NCBI GenBank assembly: GCA_026692865.1
Contig: JAPLNI010000042.1
Location: 111,179 to 175,178, forward strand
Direction of reading: 5' to 3'
From: Planctomycetota bacterium
Lineage (GTDB): Bacteria > Planctomycetota > Planctomycetia > Pirellulales > Pirellulaceae
Length of the DNA: 64,000 nucleotides
The position numbers were made by a program, and so were the translations under genes. Under the pieces are notes generated by a model. The model searched no databases, was not told the origin of the DNA, and saw nothing but the letters and a program-made list of their open reading frames with translations. Positions within the stretch are counted from its first letter, which is position 1; each line of letters starts with the position of its first letter. This document shows, one piece after another, positions 26,844 to 36,400 of this stretch.

Positions 26844-28310
26844 TTAGAATTCACGGTCTACGAGAATTCCTGGCTGCGGAATCGAGTATTTTCCGTTCTC
26901 ATCAGCGACGAGAGGAGGCGTGCTTTCTTTCGTTAGTAACTCGATCTCCGGAGCGAATTCATGCTCGCAATTGAGCATGTCCTCGTAGGTAACAACTTGA
27001 CCAGTATGAGCCGCCATCCGCCCCATGCTCGTGACGAGACTCGCCTTCACTCCACGTTCAACTTCGTTGTAAGGCAAGTCCTGGCGAATCGCTTTGACCA
27101 AATCGTTCCATTCCAATTGGTATGGGTTTGGCTCGCTAGCTGGGCACTTCCAAAGGAGATTTTCCTTGGTCATCTTTTGTCCGCTGTAGATTCTCGCCTT
27201 CGATGGAGCGTGTCCCGACTGCGAAATCACCGCGCAACCCTTGGTCCCATGAGCATAGGAAGCAAACTCTTGATGGCAACCAGGAATCGTGCGGCCATTT
27301 AAGAGCAGTTTCGTGCCATCATCAAAGGTGTACTCGACTTCGTAGGTATCGAAGTTTTGATCTATATAGTCATTGCGATAGTGACGCCCTCCAGAACCTT
27401 TCGCCTCAACAGGCCAAGCGTCTTTCATCCAACAACATTCGTCAATGTTGTGAATCAAAAAGTCGCTGAACGCTCCACCGGACAACCACAAAAATGCGTG
27501 AAAGCGAGAAATTTGATACATCAATTCGTTCGCTGGAAAATCAGCAGGCCTCGGAAGTGTCGCCGCCGATCCGGTTGGCCCGGCCATACGATAAGCTCGC
27601 AACATAGTGATATCGCCGATCTCGCCTGCTTTGATTCGTTGGAACAACTCGCCTCGTGACTCGCAGTGACGACACATGAGTCCAACACCGACCTTGAGGT
27701 TTTTCGCTGCAGCCTGTTCGCCCAAAGCAAACATTCTCTTGCTGGTCGGCCCGTCTACTGTGACTGGCTTTTCCATAAAGACGTTCAATCCTTTTTCGAT
27801 AGCGTAGGTGAACATCATCCATCGAAATGCAGGCGGAGTCGCAAGAATCACGATGTCGCCTGGGCGAAGCGTATCCATGGCTTGCTTGTAGCCATCGAAG
27901 TCATAAAACATTCGGTCCTCAGAAACATCAACTTTATCACCATGCTTGTTTTTCAAGCTAGCGTGCCCGGACTTCAGGTTGCTTTCGAAGACGTCCGCCA
28001 TCGCCCAAAGCTTCAGCGATTCATTCTCAACCGAAAGTGCGTTATCGGTTGCTCCTCGACCGCGTCCACCGACTCCGACCAGTGCGACTCGAATCTCGTC
28101 ATTGGCTCCTGCATAAACGCTTGGAACCGAAGGGCTAACAATTGGGCTTACCATTGTTGCTGCCGCAGCGACGGTGGAGGAGGTTTTTAAGAAATTGCGT
28201 CGCGACTCAGAAAATGAAGCTGCAGAAGAAGCCAAATTGGACTGGCTTGCGACTGGCTCGGAAATTGGATTTGCGGCTGACTGTAATTGCGATTCGTTAG
28301 AAGGACTCAT
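26844..28310 (-). CDS. Tat-exported Gfo/Idh/MocA oxidoreductase
   Basis: A 488-residue NAD(P)-dependent dehydrogenase family protein with a twin-arginine signal (ESRRNFLKTSS followed by AAAATMVSPIV), so it probably acts in the periplasm-like space. Rossmann nucleotide site: VALVGVGGRGRGA. Family motif: EKPVTVDG, with NVFM before it. Downstream are WLSGGAFSDFLIHNIDE and other planctomycete-type C-terminal elements. The frame opens at GTG 28454, but the ATG at 28310 gives the shorter pre-Tat leader (polar, Ser/Asn/Gln-rich) with GGAGC about 12 bp upstream, and I prefer it. The substrate is unknown, presumably a sugar or polyol derivative. Confidence 0.9.
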   Translation of the reverse strand: MSPSNESQLQSAANPISEPVASQSNLASSAASFSESRRNFLKTSSTVAAAATMVSPIVSPSVPSVYAGANDEIRVALVGVGGRGRGATDNALSVENESLKLWAMADVFESNLKSGHASLKNKHGDKVDVSEDRMFYDFDGYKQAMDTLRPGDIVILATPPAFRWMMFTYAIEKGLNVFMEKPVTVDGPTSKRMFALGEQAAAKNLKVGVGLMCRHCESRGELFQRIKAGEIGDITMLRAYRMAGPTGSAATLPRPADFPANELMYQISRFHAFLWLSGGAFSDFLIHNIDECCWMKDAWPVEAKGSGGRHYRNDYIDQNFDTYEVEYTFDDGTKLLLNGRTIPGCHQEFASYAHGTKGCAVISQSGHAPSKARIYSGQKMTKENLLWKCPASEPNPYQLEWNDLVKAIRQDLPYNEVERGVKASLVTSMGRMAAHTGQVVTYEDMLNCEHEFAPEIELLTKESTPPLVADENGKYSIPQPGILVDREF

Positions 28311-28460
28311 TGCGAGTAATGCTCCAGAGATGAATTTGCAGGGTACGGCGGGTGGGGGCGCTGTGACGCCCCGGAAAGGACATACGAATGCCACAGGTGA
28401 GCAATCGCAACAAGTGTACGATTCTAAGCCGAGCACGTTCAATATGCTACTCACGTCCCG

Positions 28461-29105
28461 CTACTGGGCATCTTTTGCAAATCGAAGTTGCTGACTTCTA
28501 AACCAGAAATAAGCAAGAATCCAACAGAAAACGGCCAGGCTGATCCACCGTGTCGGACCGCTCGCAAACACGATTGCACCGTTAAAAACCATAAAAAGCA
28601 AAAACAGATGAACCGCATTGGTTTGAAATTGACTTCGATTTGCGTACTTTTGGGGACTCATCCACGCCATTAAGACGTCCGCCAACCAGACCAACGAAAA
28701 CAAATAAGAGGCGTATATCCCGCTTCCAAAACCACTGGTCCGCTGCGTATATTCCACCGCCACGCGATGAGACCACTGATGAAAGTAGTGAAAGGCCACC
28801 GCAACGTGAACTAGGTAGCTAATCAATCCGAGCGTCCAGTACCACCGAATCATGCGAAGACTTCGACATTCACGACACAAAGAAGCAAGAAGTGAGCGAC
28901 AACTTGTATGTGACGAGTCACATGACTTCGAAGTGGCATCAACGGTAATTCGCTGCCAACGATCATTTCTTCGTGCCAGCAGAGAAATATATGCAACCGC
29001 ATACCAAAACAAAGACAAACGTACCGTATAACGAGTCGCCGGATCGCCGTCACACAACGCAAGCATCAACACAAGAAGCAACACCGTCGGTACAAGAAGC
29101 ATCAT
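28461..29105 (-). CDS. Hypothetical five-helix membrane protein
   Basis: A 214-residue integral membrane protein of unrecognised family. Hydrophobic segments: MMLLVPTVLLLVLMLALC at the N-terminus, FWYAVAYISLL, LGLISYLVHVAVAFHYF, IYASYLFSLVWLADVLMAW, then two near the C-terminus (VHLFLLFMVFNGAIVFA and WISLAVFCWILAYFW). A Cys/Ser-rich loop (SCDSSHTSCRSLLASLCREC) lies between helices 2 and 3. The ATG at 29105 has a strong GGAGGT site 6 bp upstream and is preferred to the GTG at 29177. It lies upstream of the Tat oxidoreductase on the same strand. Function unknown. Confidence 0.75.
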   Translation of the reverse strand: MMLLVPTVLLLVLMLALCDGDPATRYTVRLSLFWYAVAYISLLARRNDRWQRITVDATSKSCDSSHTSCRSLLASLCRECRSLRMIRWYWTLGLISYLVHVAVAFHYFHQWSHRVAVEYTQRTSGFGSGIYASYLFSLVWLADVLMAWMSPQKYANRSQFQTNAVHLFLLFMVFNGAIVFASGPTRWISLAVFCWILAYFWFRSQQLRFAKDAQ

Positions 29106-29317
29106 GCCCCACCTCCGTTTCAAAATTGCCCCCTTCGAAACGGCTACCGACCTTGCATTCACAACGCTTTGATTCACTTGGCCTCAACAAAGGAAAATAG
29201 GAATTTTGGGCGAATTCGAAGGTATAGATAACATTTCTTTGAAGTAGACGCGCGTGAAGCAAGACATACTTAGAAGTCAGAATTGACTTTCGTAGTCGGA
29301 ACGCGAATACTTTAACC

Positions 29318-29740
29318 ATGGTATCTCAAGTCAACATCGCAATCATCAGTATGCTGTGCTTCGCACTGGCGATGCCATCGTCGTGGACATCATCGGGCAG
29401 CTGCAACTGCGAGCCTGAAAAGGTCGCGAAGAGTTGCTGCGGGTCGGCCTCGGTGGCTCAGTCCAGTTGCTGTTGCGGTAGCACGCAACGAGATAACTCT
29501 GAACAGGGCGTGGTTCACGAATGCCGGATATCTTGTCAGTGCAGTGCGTCTAGTGTGGCCTTCGATTTGGCGATTGCCCCCACTTGGGAATCAAGCAAGT
29601 CGAACCTTTCTTACACTTCGTTTGTAGCATTTCTTCCCAAAGACGCATATCGGCTGCCACTCATATATAGCACTGAACTGCTTAGCCCGACTAAATCGCA
29701 ACACTTCAGGCAGGCTTTACTTTGTGTTTGGATAATTTGA
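29318..29740 (+). CDS. Cys-rich exported protein
   Basis: A 140-residue protein with an N-terminal signal peptide (IAIISMLCFALAMPSSW). The mature N-terminal half is packed with Cys in SCNCEP, SCCGS, SSCCCGS and ECRISCQCS contexts, about 12 Cys in 60 residues. The C-terminal half is ordinary and hydrophobic/aromatic with no Cys until the end. I do not recognise the family. The clustered CC and CxC pairs suggest metal binding or disulfide crosslinking outside the cell. It lies 58 bp before another Cys-rich exported peptide gene on the same strand, with which it may form an operon. Confidence 0.65.
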   Translation: MVSQVNIAIISMLCFALAMPSSWTSSGSCNCEPEKVAKSCCGSASVAQSSCCCGSTQRDNSEQGVVHECRISCQCSASSVAFDLAIAPTWESSKSNLSYTSFVAFLPKDAYRLPLIYSTELLSPTKSQHFRQALLCVWII

Positions 29741-29798
29741 TTCTGCATTGATCGAGTGAATTTTTAGAATTTATTTTCGTTCAATGAGGAATAAGATT

Positions 29799-30020
29799 AT
29801 GTCCATGAAGTTTCTGTTAGTAGCCGCCATCTCGACCGCGGCCACGTTTACGACCTATGCATTAGGTGCATTCGATTCGAAGCAATCCGAGTCGCCCTGC
29901 TCCTGTTGTAAAGTGTGTGTTTGCGATACGTGCGTATGCGAAGCAACTGCTTGTGCTTGCGACACGGAAGAAGCCTGCTCATGCTCAACAGCCTGTGCAA
30001 AGCTTTGCTGTAACAAATAG
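29799..30020 (+). CDS. Small Cys-rich exported peptide, metallothionein-like
   Basis: A 73-residue precursor. A signal peptide (MSMKFLLVAAISTAATFTTYALGA) is followed by a mature part of about 48 residues with 14 Cys, arranged as CSCC, CVCDTC, CVC, CAC, CSC and CC. The CxC/CC density is like a metallothionein or a copper/zinc-binding peptide, but it is exported. The ATG at 29799 is chosen because GAGGA ends 8 bp before it; an in-frame ATG at 29784 lacks this. Acidic residues are interspersed (CDTEEAC). The gene ends before a perfect 11-bp hairpin at 30066-30092. Function is inference: metal sequestration, or a disulfide-crosslinked wall component. Confidence 0.75.
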   Translation: MSMKFLLVAAISTAATFTTYALGAFDSKQSESPCSCCKVCVCDTCVCEATACACDTEEACSCSTACAKLCCNK

Positions 30021-30065
30021 ATTGTAAAAAGTCTGAAATAGACTTTTCTCAACTATTGTTTCTGA

Positions 30066-30092
30066 GTCGCTCAAGCGTAGTGCTTGAGCGAC
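30066..30092. terminator. Perfect 11-bp hairpin after Cys-rich genes
   Basis: Arms GTCGCTCAAGC (30066-30076) and GCTTGAGCGAC (30082-30092) are exactly complementary with a 5-nt loop. It lies 46 bp after the Cys-rich peptide stop and 54 bp before the convergent oxidoreductase stop. There is no T-run on either side, so it could be a bidirectional or weak terminator or an mRNA-stabilising hairpin. Confidence 0.55.
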
Positions 30093-30145
30093 ATCAGAGA
30101 GTGAAGTCCGACAAGTTCGTAAACTCGAAATGCAATGGATAACTA

Positions 30146-31495
30146 TCAGGAATCGCTCCACTTTGGTTCCCAGCCGCTGCGATAGGGTTTGCTGGTCATA
30201 CTCTGGGCTGACTCCGAGTTCGTTATCAGTAGCTTTTCAGCATTCCATTTCAAAGTCTCGCCAGGCTGTCGAATTGCGATCGTGCCAAGCAAGACTGTCT
30301 CAGTGAGTGGTCCTGCATAACTAAAATCATCCGTCGTTTTGCCTACGCCACGTGCCGCGTCAGCCCACTGAACATAATGATCCAAACCAGGGAATGTTTG
30401 CAGTTCGGTCGATGCGAACTTTTCTTCCGGAAACAACTTGGGAGCAGCAACGTGCGGTATTACGATCGACCCTTCTGTTCCAACGATCACCGAACCAGCG
30501 GAAGGTAGCGGGTACGACTCGGGAATATCGCTAAACAAATCACGAGGCGGACGAACGCCAACCGAGTCATACCAAGTCACAGGAATTGTGGCTCCTTCAG
30601 TCAACTCAGTCTTGGGGAAAACGTAGCGCACTGTGGACGAGTCAGTCCATACTTCGGGCTGAATAGCCGGCCCGATCGCCCAGACACTTATTGGCGAGCT
30701 TAACTTCAAAGCCGTGAACACCGGATCCAGAATGTGGCAACCGAAATCGCCAAGCTGCCCCGTACCGTAGTCTCGCCAATGCCTCCAATTAAAGGGATGA
30801 TAAATATTCACTTTGAAGGGTCTTTCAGCGGCGACTCCTTGCCAAAGATCCCAACGAAGGTTGCTTGGAATCGGATCTGTACCGTTTGGTCGTTGAGCTG
30901 CTACTCGCCACTTTGGGTTTCCGCTTTGCCAAGCGTGAACAGCTTTCGCCTTACCGATTTTTCCTTGATGAACCCAAGCCGTCGCTGTTCTATAAGCTTC
31001 ATGGGAGTGAATTTGATTTCCCATTTGCGTCACGACATTGTTTCGCCTAGCAGCCAACTGCATCTGCCGAGTTTCAAAAACGGTGTGGGCTAATGGCTTC
31101 TGACAGTAAACGTGCTTCCCCAAACTCATGGCGGGCAGAGCGATCGGAGCATGCATGAAATCAGGAGTGGAGACAATACAAGCATCAAATGACTTCGATT
31201 CATCAAGTAAAACTCGCCAATCAGCGTAAGTGGTTGCTTGCGGATACGCCTCGACAGCCCAGCCCAAGTGCTGCTCAGACGAATCGACATTGCACAAGGC
31301 CACGACATCCACAGACGGACTTTTGGCAACTGAAGTGAGATCGCTTTTCCCTTTGCCTCCGGTTCCAATGCTTGCCACGCGGAGCCTCTCATTAGCCCCC
31401 ATGACGCGTTTATAGTTCACAGCAGACATCGCTACCGCAGATGCCACGACAGCAGAAGACTTCAGAAAATCACGTCGACCAAAATTTGTTTGCAT
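30146..31495 (-). CDS. Tat-exported Gfo/Idh/MocA oxidoreductase
   Basis: A 449-residue protein with a twin-arginine signal (FGRRDFLKSSAVVASAVAM). Nucleotide-binding site: RVASIGTGGKGKSDL. Family hallmark: CQKPLAHT. C-terminal elements include RWDLWQGVAAERPF, HWRDYGTGQLGDFGCHILD and TWYDSVGVRPP, typical of planctomycete exported dehydrogenases. A GAGG site 8 bp upstream supports ATG 31495 over the in-frame GTG at 31504. It differs clearly from the members at 1-1162 and 26844, so these are separate paralogues. A 15-bp triplicate repeat lies just upstream, possibly in the promoter or leader. Substrate unknown. Confidence 0.92.
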   Translation of the reverse strand: MQTNFGRRDFLKSSAVVASAVAMSAVNYKRVMGANERLRVASIGTGGKGKSDLTSVAKSPSVDVVALCNVDSSEQHLGWAVEAYPQATTYADWRVLLDESKSFDACIVSTPDFMHAPIALPAMSLGKHVYCQKPLAHTVFETRQMQLAARRNNVVTQMGNQIHSHEAYRTATAWVHQGKIGKAKAVHAWQSGNPKWRVAAQRPNGTDPIPSNLRWDLWQGVAAERPFKVNIYHPFNWRHWRDYGTGQLGDFGCHILDPVFTALKLSSPISVWAIGPAIQPEVWTDSSTVRYVFPKTELTEGATIPVTWYDSVGVRPPRDLFSDIPESYPLPSAGSVIVGTEGSIVIPHVAAPKLFPEEKFASTELQTFPGLDHYVQWADAARGVGKTTDDFSYAGPLTETVLLGTIAIRQPGETLKWNAEKLLITNSESAQSMTSKPYRSGWEPKWSDS

Positions 31496-31530
31496 TGGGG
31501 GCACCTCGGTGGGAATGGAATGAACAAGTT

Positions 31531-31575
31531 AGATTGGGACAGGTAAGATTGGGGCAGGTAAGACTGGGGCAGGGG
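31531..31575. repeat. 15-bp tandem repeat, three copies
   Basis: Three consecutive 15-bp units AGATTGGGACAGGTA, AGATTGGGGCAGGTA and AGACTGGGGCAGGGG, with one to three differences between copies. Located 36-80 bp upstream of the Tat oxidoreductase start at 31495, so within its leader or promoter. Confidence 0.85.
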
Positions 31576-31698
31576 AGGGAGTATTGACAATCAGTCTGGG
31601 TGGGAAGATCCGAATAGATTAACGTCGGGTTCTCTCGATCACTCAAAGCGTGGAACAAACGTCCATTAGTATAACACTACGACGAAAAGTGCCGCTAC

Positions 31699-33186
31699 TC
31701 AGCAGTCGACAAAATTCACAGCCAAGCCGCCTAGCGAAGTTTCTTTGTATTTCAGTTGCATATCGACACCAGTTTGCCTCATGGTTTCGATGACTCGATC
31801 CAGCGATACAAAGTGATGACCGTCGCCATAAAGAACAGCCAGCCGAGCGGCGTTGATGGCTTTGGCTGCTCCCATTGTGTTGCGTTCAATGCAAGGAACT
31901 TGAACGAGTCCCGCGATAGGGTCACATGTCAATCCTAAGTTATGCTCCATCCCGATCTCTGCTGCATTCTCAATCTGTTCGTTTGAGCCTCCCATGCATG
32001 CAGCAAGCCCACCGGCGGCCATGCTACAAGCAACTCCAACTTCTCCCTGGCAACCCATTTCGGCAGCCGACAACGAAGCGTTTCTCTTGTAAAGCAACCC
32101 GATAGCGCCGGCAGTCTTGAGGAATCGATGGATGCCTTGGCGACTCGCACCCGGATAGAAGTAGACATAGTAAGCCAACACTGCAGGAATGATTCCTGCC
32201 GCACCATTAGTAGGAGCGGTTACCACTCGTCCGCCCGCTGCGTTCTCTTCGTTGACTGCCAGCGCGAACAAGCTCACCCAATCTAATTGAGCCAATGGGT
32301 CGCTCTGTGTCAGCGTGCCTGGCTTTGACTCCGTTAAGAGCTTACTTGGAAGCATATCTTTCGACACGGCCAATTCGGCCAATTCTGATAAGGCAGATTG
32401 TTGAGACAACTTGCCGAATATACCCGGTGCTCGACGCGGAACTTTTAAAGAACCTGGCAAGATACCCGACGACATGCAACCGCGATCGATACAGTTGCTC
32501 ATCACAGACCACAACAGATCAAGTTGCGAATCAATTTCCAACTCGCTGCGAAGAGTCAACTCATTTGCTTGGATCAATGATTCTATAGAGGCACTTGCAC
32601 CTCGACACATTTGCAGAAGCTCTTTCGCATTGCGAAATGGATAGGGAACCGAATCACCAACCACGAGGTCCGACGACGACTTAGCGAAGTTGCGATCAAA
32701 TTCCTCGCGCGAGTAAACGAAGCCGCCCCCAGTCGAAAAATACTGGTCCTCCAAGAAGCACTCGCCGCTATCGCGAAACGCTTTGAACTGAATTGCGTTG
32801 GGATGCTGTGGTAGCGTCTCGTTTCGCAGCCACACAAGATCTTTGCTTTCATCGAACTGAATATCAAGCTGCCCGTTTAAGAGCAATCGACCGGACTTCC
32901 TCGCTGCATCGACTGTCGATTGAATGACTTCTGGCGAAGTTCGGTCTGGCAAACAACCTGCTAGCCCGACCACGATCGCGTTATCTGTCGCATGCCCAAC
33001 ACCGGTTAACGCTAACGACCCGTAAAGCTGCACTTCGACGCGTGCGATCGACACATCCGTACCAGGAGCAACGCAAGATCTCTCCATGCATTCTTTGCTG
33101 AATCGAAAGGCGGCAATCATCGGGCCTACTGTATGCGAACTAGAAGGTCCAATTCCAATCTTAAAAAGCTCGAATATACTATTCAT
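31699..33186 (-). CDS. sdaA: L-serine dehydratase (single-chain, [4Fe-4S])
   Basis: Deaminates L-serine to pyruvate and ammonia in the cytoplasm using an oxygen-sensitive [4Fe-4S] cluster. The 495-residue chain carries the fused beta and alpha domains of the type 2 enzyme: N-terminal [16 protein letters not shown], substrate-loop [15 protein letters not shown], and the cluster-binding cysteines in [36 protein letters not shown] and near GCMSSG. No amino-acid-binding extension is visible. It is monocistronic, with a short leader to the right. Serine could feed from glycine metabolism, which the gcv genes at 21-24 kb also serve, but they are not linked. Confidence 0.96.
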   Translation of the reverse strand: MNSIFELFKIGIGPSSSHTVGPMIAAFRFSKECMERSCVAPGTDVSIARVEVQLYGSLALTGVGHATDNAIVVGLAGCLPDRTSPEVIQSTVDAARKSGRLLLNGQLDIQFDESKDLVWLRNETLPQHPNAIQFKAFRDSGECFLEDQYFSTGGGFVYSREEFDRNFAKSSSDLVVGDSVPYPFRNAKELLQMCRGASASIESLIQANELTLRSELEIDSQLDLLWSVMSNCIDRGCMSSGILPGSLKVPRRAPGIFGKLSQQSALSELAELAVSKDMLPSKLLTESKPGTLTQSDPLAQLDWVSLFALAVNEENAAGGRVVTAPTNGAAGIIPAVLAYYVYFYPGASRQGIHRFLKTAGAIGLLYKRNASLSAAEMGCQGEVGVACSMAAGGLAACMGGSNEQIENAAEIGMEHNLGLTCDPIAGLVQVPCIERNTMGAAKAINAARLAVLYGDGHHFVSLDRVIETMRQTGVDMQLKYKETSLGGLAVNFVDC

Positions 33187-33405
33187 TAAAAAACTTTTGC
33201 TGTGGGTTCATCAACAAAGGAAACACTGAACCTCAATTCATCACTTTATAACGTACCACGATAAGCTAAGGAAATCAGTTTTCGTGATCCGAATTTCGCG
33301 AATGGAAAATCGCTACAATGCGAGAGTACGGATTAGGCAAGACCTAGAGTTTTGCTTCAAATGATGCTCCACATTGATTTCGATCAAAGCAGAAGGATAC
33401 TGAAA

Positions 33406-36400
33406 ATGTTTAATGCATTTCGAACTCGTTATCGAATTTTTTGTTTGTTCTATTACCGTGCTGTTTGTCTCGCTGCGTTTTTATTCTCGGCTAACTGTTC
33501 GCACGCAAACGAGATGCCTGCAAGTTGGATGGCTGGTTTTGCAAAAATCGATGTAACACCCAACGAACCGATTCGGATGGCAGGATATGGCAATCGAGAT
33601 CGTCCCAGCGAATCCATTGATACTCCTTTGTTCGTTCGGGCAATGGCATTGCGAAATCAATCACTTCCTATCCATCTAATCTTCTCTGTCGATACTATTG
33701 GGCTTCCGGGTGAGATGACTAGCGCACTCGCAGAGCAAATCGAAAAGAAGCATGGACTGCCTCGCTCACAGATTGTCTTCTGTAGTACACACACTCATTG
33801 CGGCCCCGACTTGGCAAGCGAGCTTTCAAACATCTTTGCCAAAGCATTAGACTCCGGAGAAGTAACAGTCGGACTTCGCTACCGTGATCTATTGAGCAAA
33901 GCGATCCTGGAAGGAGCAGATAAAGCCATCGAGGACTTGGCTCCCGCGAATTTAGCCTTTGCACAGGGCTCAGTTGGCTTCGCTGCGAATCGTCGAGTGC
34001 TCAAGGATGGACGTTGGTCAAACTTCGGAGTTCAAGCCGATGGACCTGTTGATCATACGGTACCGGTGCTTCGCATCACCGACGAAAAGGGCACGCTCCG
34101 AGGAACGGTCTTTAATTACGCTTGTCATTGTACAACGCTCGGAGGAGACCACTTTGGAATCAACAGTGAGTGGGCGGGCTATGCGGCGAACCAAATTGAA
34201 TCGACTCATAAAGGAAGTGTTGCGTTGTGCACCATCGGATGCGGTGCAGATGCGAATCCATTACCAAGAGGCAAAATGGAACATGTGCAACAACATGGTT
34301 TGTCGCTGGCTACGGAAGTCTTGCGGTTGCTTGCTAGTCCAATGACCGAAATTGACCAATCGGTTTCAGCGACGTTTGGCTATGCAGGGCTTTCGTTCGA
34401 TTTGCCAACGGCAGAAGAGCTTGTGAAGCTCGCTGAACACGCAACTCCGCAAGTTCGTCGTAAAGCAGTTCATCTTCAATCGGTCCTAAAAGAGCATGGC
34501 CGACTACCTGCGACTTATCCAGTCCCAATTCAATCATGGAAGTTTGGGGATCAATTGACCATGGTATTTCTCGGTGGTGAAGTCGTGGTCGACTACGCCA
34601 TTCGATTGAAAAAGGAATTGAATGCACCGAGTCTTTGGGTAACTGCTTATGCCAATGATGTGATGGGATACGTTTGTAGCGAACGAATGCGTCGCGAAGG
34701 TGGGTATGAATTTGATACCTCTTCGGTCTATTACAATCTCCCGGGCCCGTGGGCTGCTGGTACTGAGGAATTGTTTATAAAGCGAATCAAGGAAGTCACC
34801 GCGGATCGAGGGCGAACTGCCGCGCTGGCTCCCGATGCGGCCTTGAAGACCATTCAAGTTGCCGACGGTTTAGAGATCCAGCTTGTTGCTTCCGAGCCTT
34901 TGGTGATTGATCCGATCAACATTGCTTTTGGAGCCGATGGTAAACTTTGGGTTGTCGAAATGGGGGACTATCCTCTAGGTACTAACGACCCCAGCGCAGC
35001 GGGTCGAATCAAATACCTCAGCGATACCGATGGCGACGGGACCTTTGATCATGCGACATCTTTCTTAGAAGGACTCGCTTATCCAACCGGTGTTCACCCG
35101 TGGAAAGACGGGGTGATTGTATCGTGTGCGCCTGATATCTTTTTTGCACGCGATACCGATGGCGACGGTCGTGCAGACGAACAAGAAACATGGTACACAG
35201 GATTCCCGCTGGCTAATCCGCAGCATCTTGTCAACGGGTTCACATATGGCTTAGACAACTCGCTTCATTTGGCGAGCGGAGACAATCTTGGCGAGCTGAA
35301 GTCGATCCGAACCGGTGAAACCGTGAATGCCTCGGGGCGTGACGTACAGATCTGGCCAGCAACGGGTGCGATAGGAACAACCAGCGGACGTACTCAATAT
35401 GTTCGAAGCCGCAATGATTGGGGCGAATGGTTTGGAAATGATAACAGCCGACCGATGTACCACTATCCAATCGAAGACCGATACTTGAAGCGAAATTCAG
35501 CAGTAAAGTATTCGGGCAATATGCAGTTTTTGTTTGATCCACCGAGTGCACCACCGGTGTTCCCACGGAGCGAAACCGTTGATCGCTTTAATGACTTATT
35601 CGCAGCCAACCGATTCACCTCCGCATGCAGCGCGATGATTTTGAGATCTTCTGCCCTTGGAAAACAATTCCAAGATGCAGCTTTCATTTGCGAGCCCGTA
35701 CACAACCTTGTCCACATGTCGCAATTGAGCCAGTCGAATTCAAGCTACCATGCAATTAGAAGATCGGAAGAATCAAAAAGCGAGTTTCTTACATCTACGG
35801 ATACTTGGTTTCGACCAACACGCATCGCAGAAGGTCCGGACGGAATGTTGTGGTTAGTAGACATGTATCGCGACGTGATTGAACATCCGGAATGGATTCC
35901 CGAATCTTGGCAGAAGCAACTGAATCTTCGTGCTGGTTCCGATAAAGGCCGCATCTATCGGATACTTCCAAAGTCAGCGAATGAGACACTACGTAACCCA
36001 GCGTCTGTACTTCCGAGATTGGATAAATCATCAACCGAAGAGCTCGCAAGAAGCTTGGAATCCGATTCTGGAACAATGCGAGATCTGACTCAGCAGCTAC
36101 TACTCGATCGCGACGATACCAAATCCGACGACACCAAATCTACAGCACAAACGCTCGAGCAACTTGCACGCTCCTCCGACTCCCCCCAAGCACGACTACA
36201 TGCGATTTGGAGTCTCGAGGCGATGCATGAGTTGTCCGATGACATTCTTGAGAAAGCACTTCAAGACAGTCACTTCGGTGTAGTGCGATCAGCAATTTTA
36301 ATATGTGAACGCCGATTGGAAGGATCGAAAGCTTTTCTTTCTACTTTCAAGCTCTTAACCACGAACCCAGACCCACGAGTTCAACTCCAGCTAGCCCTCA

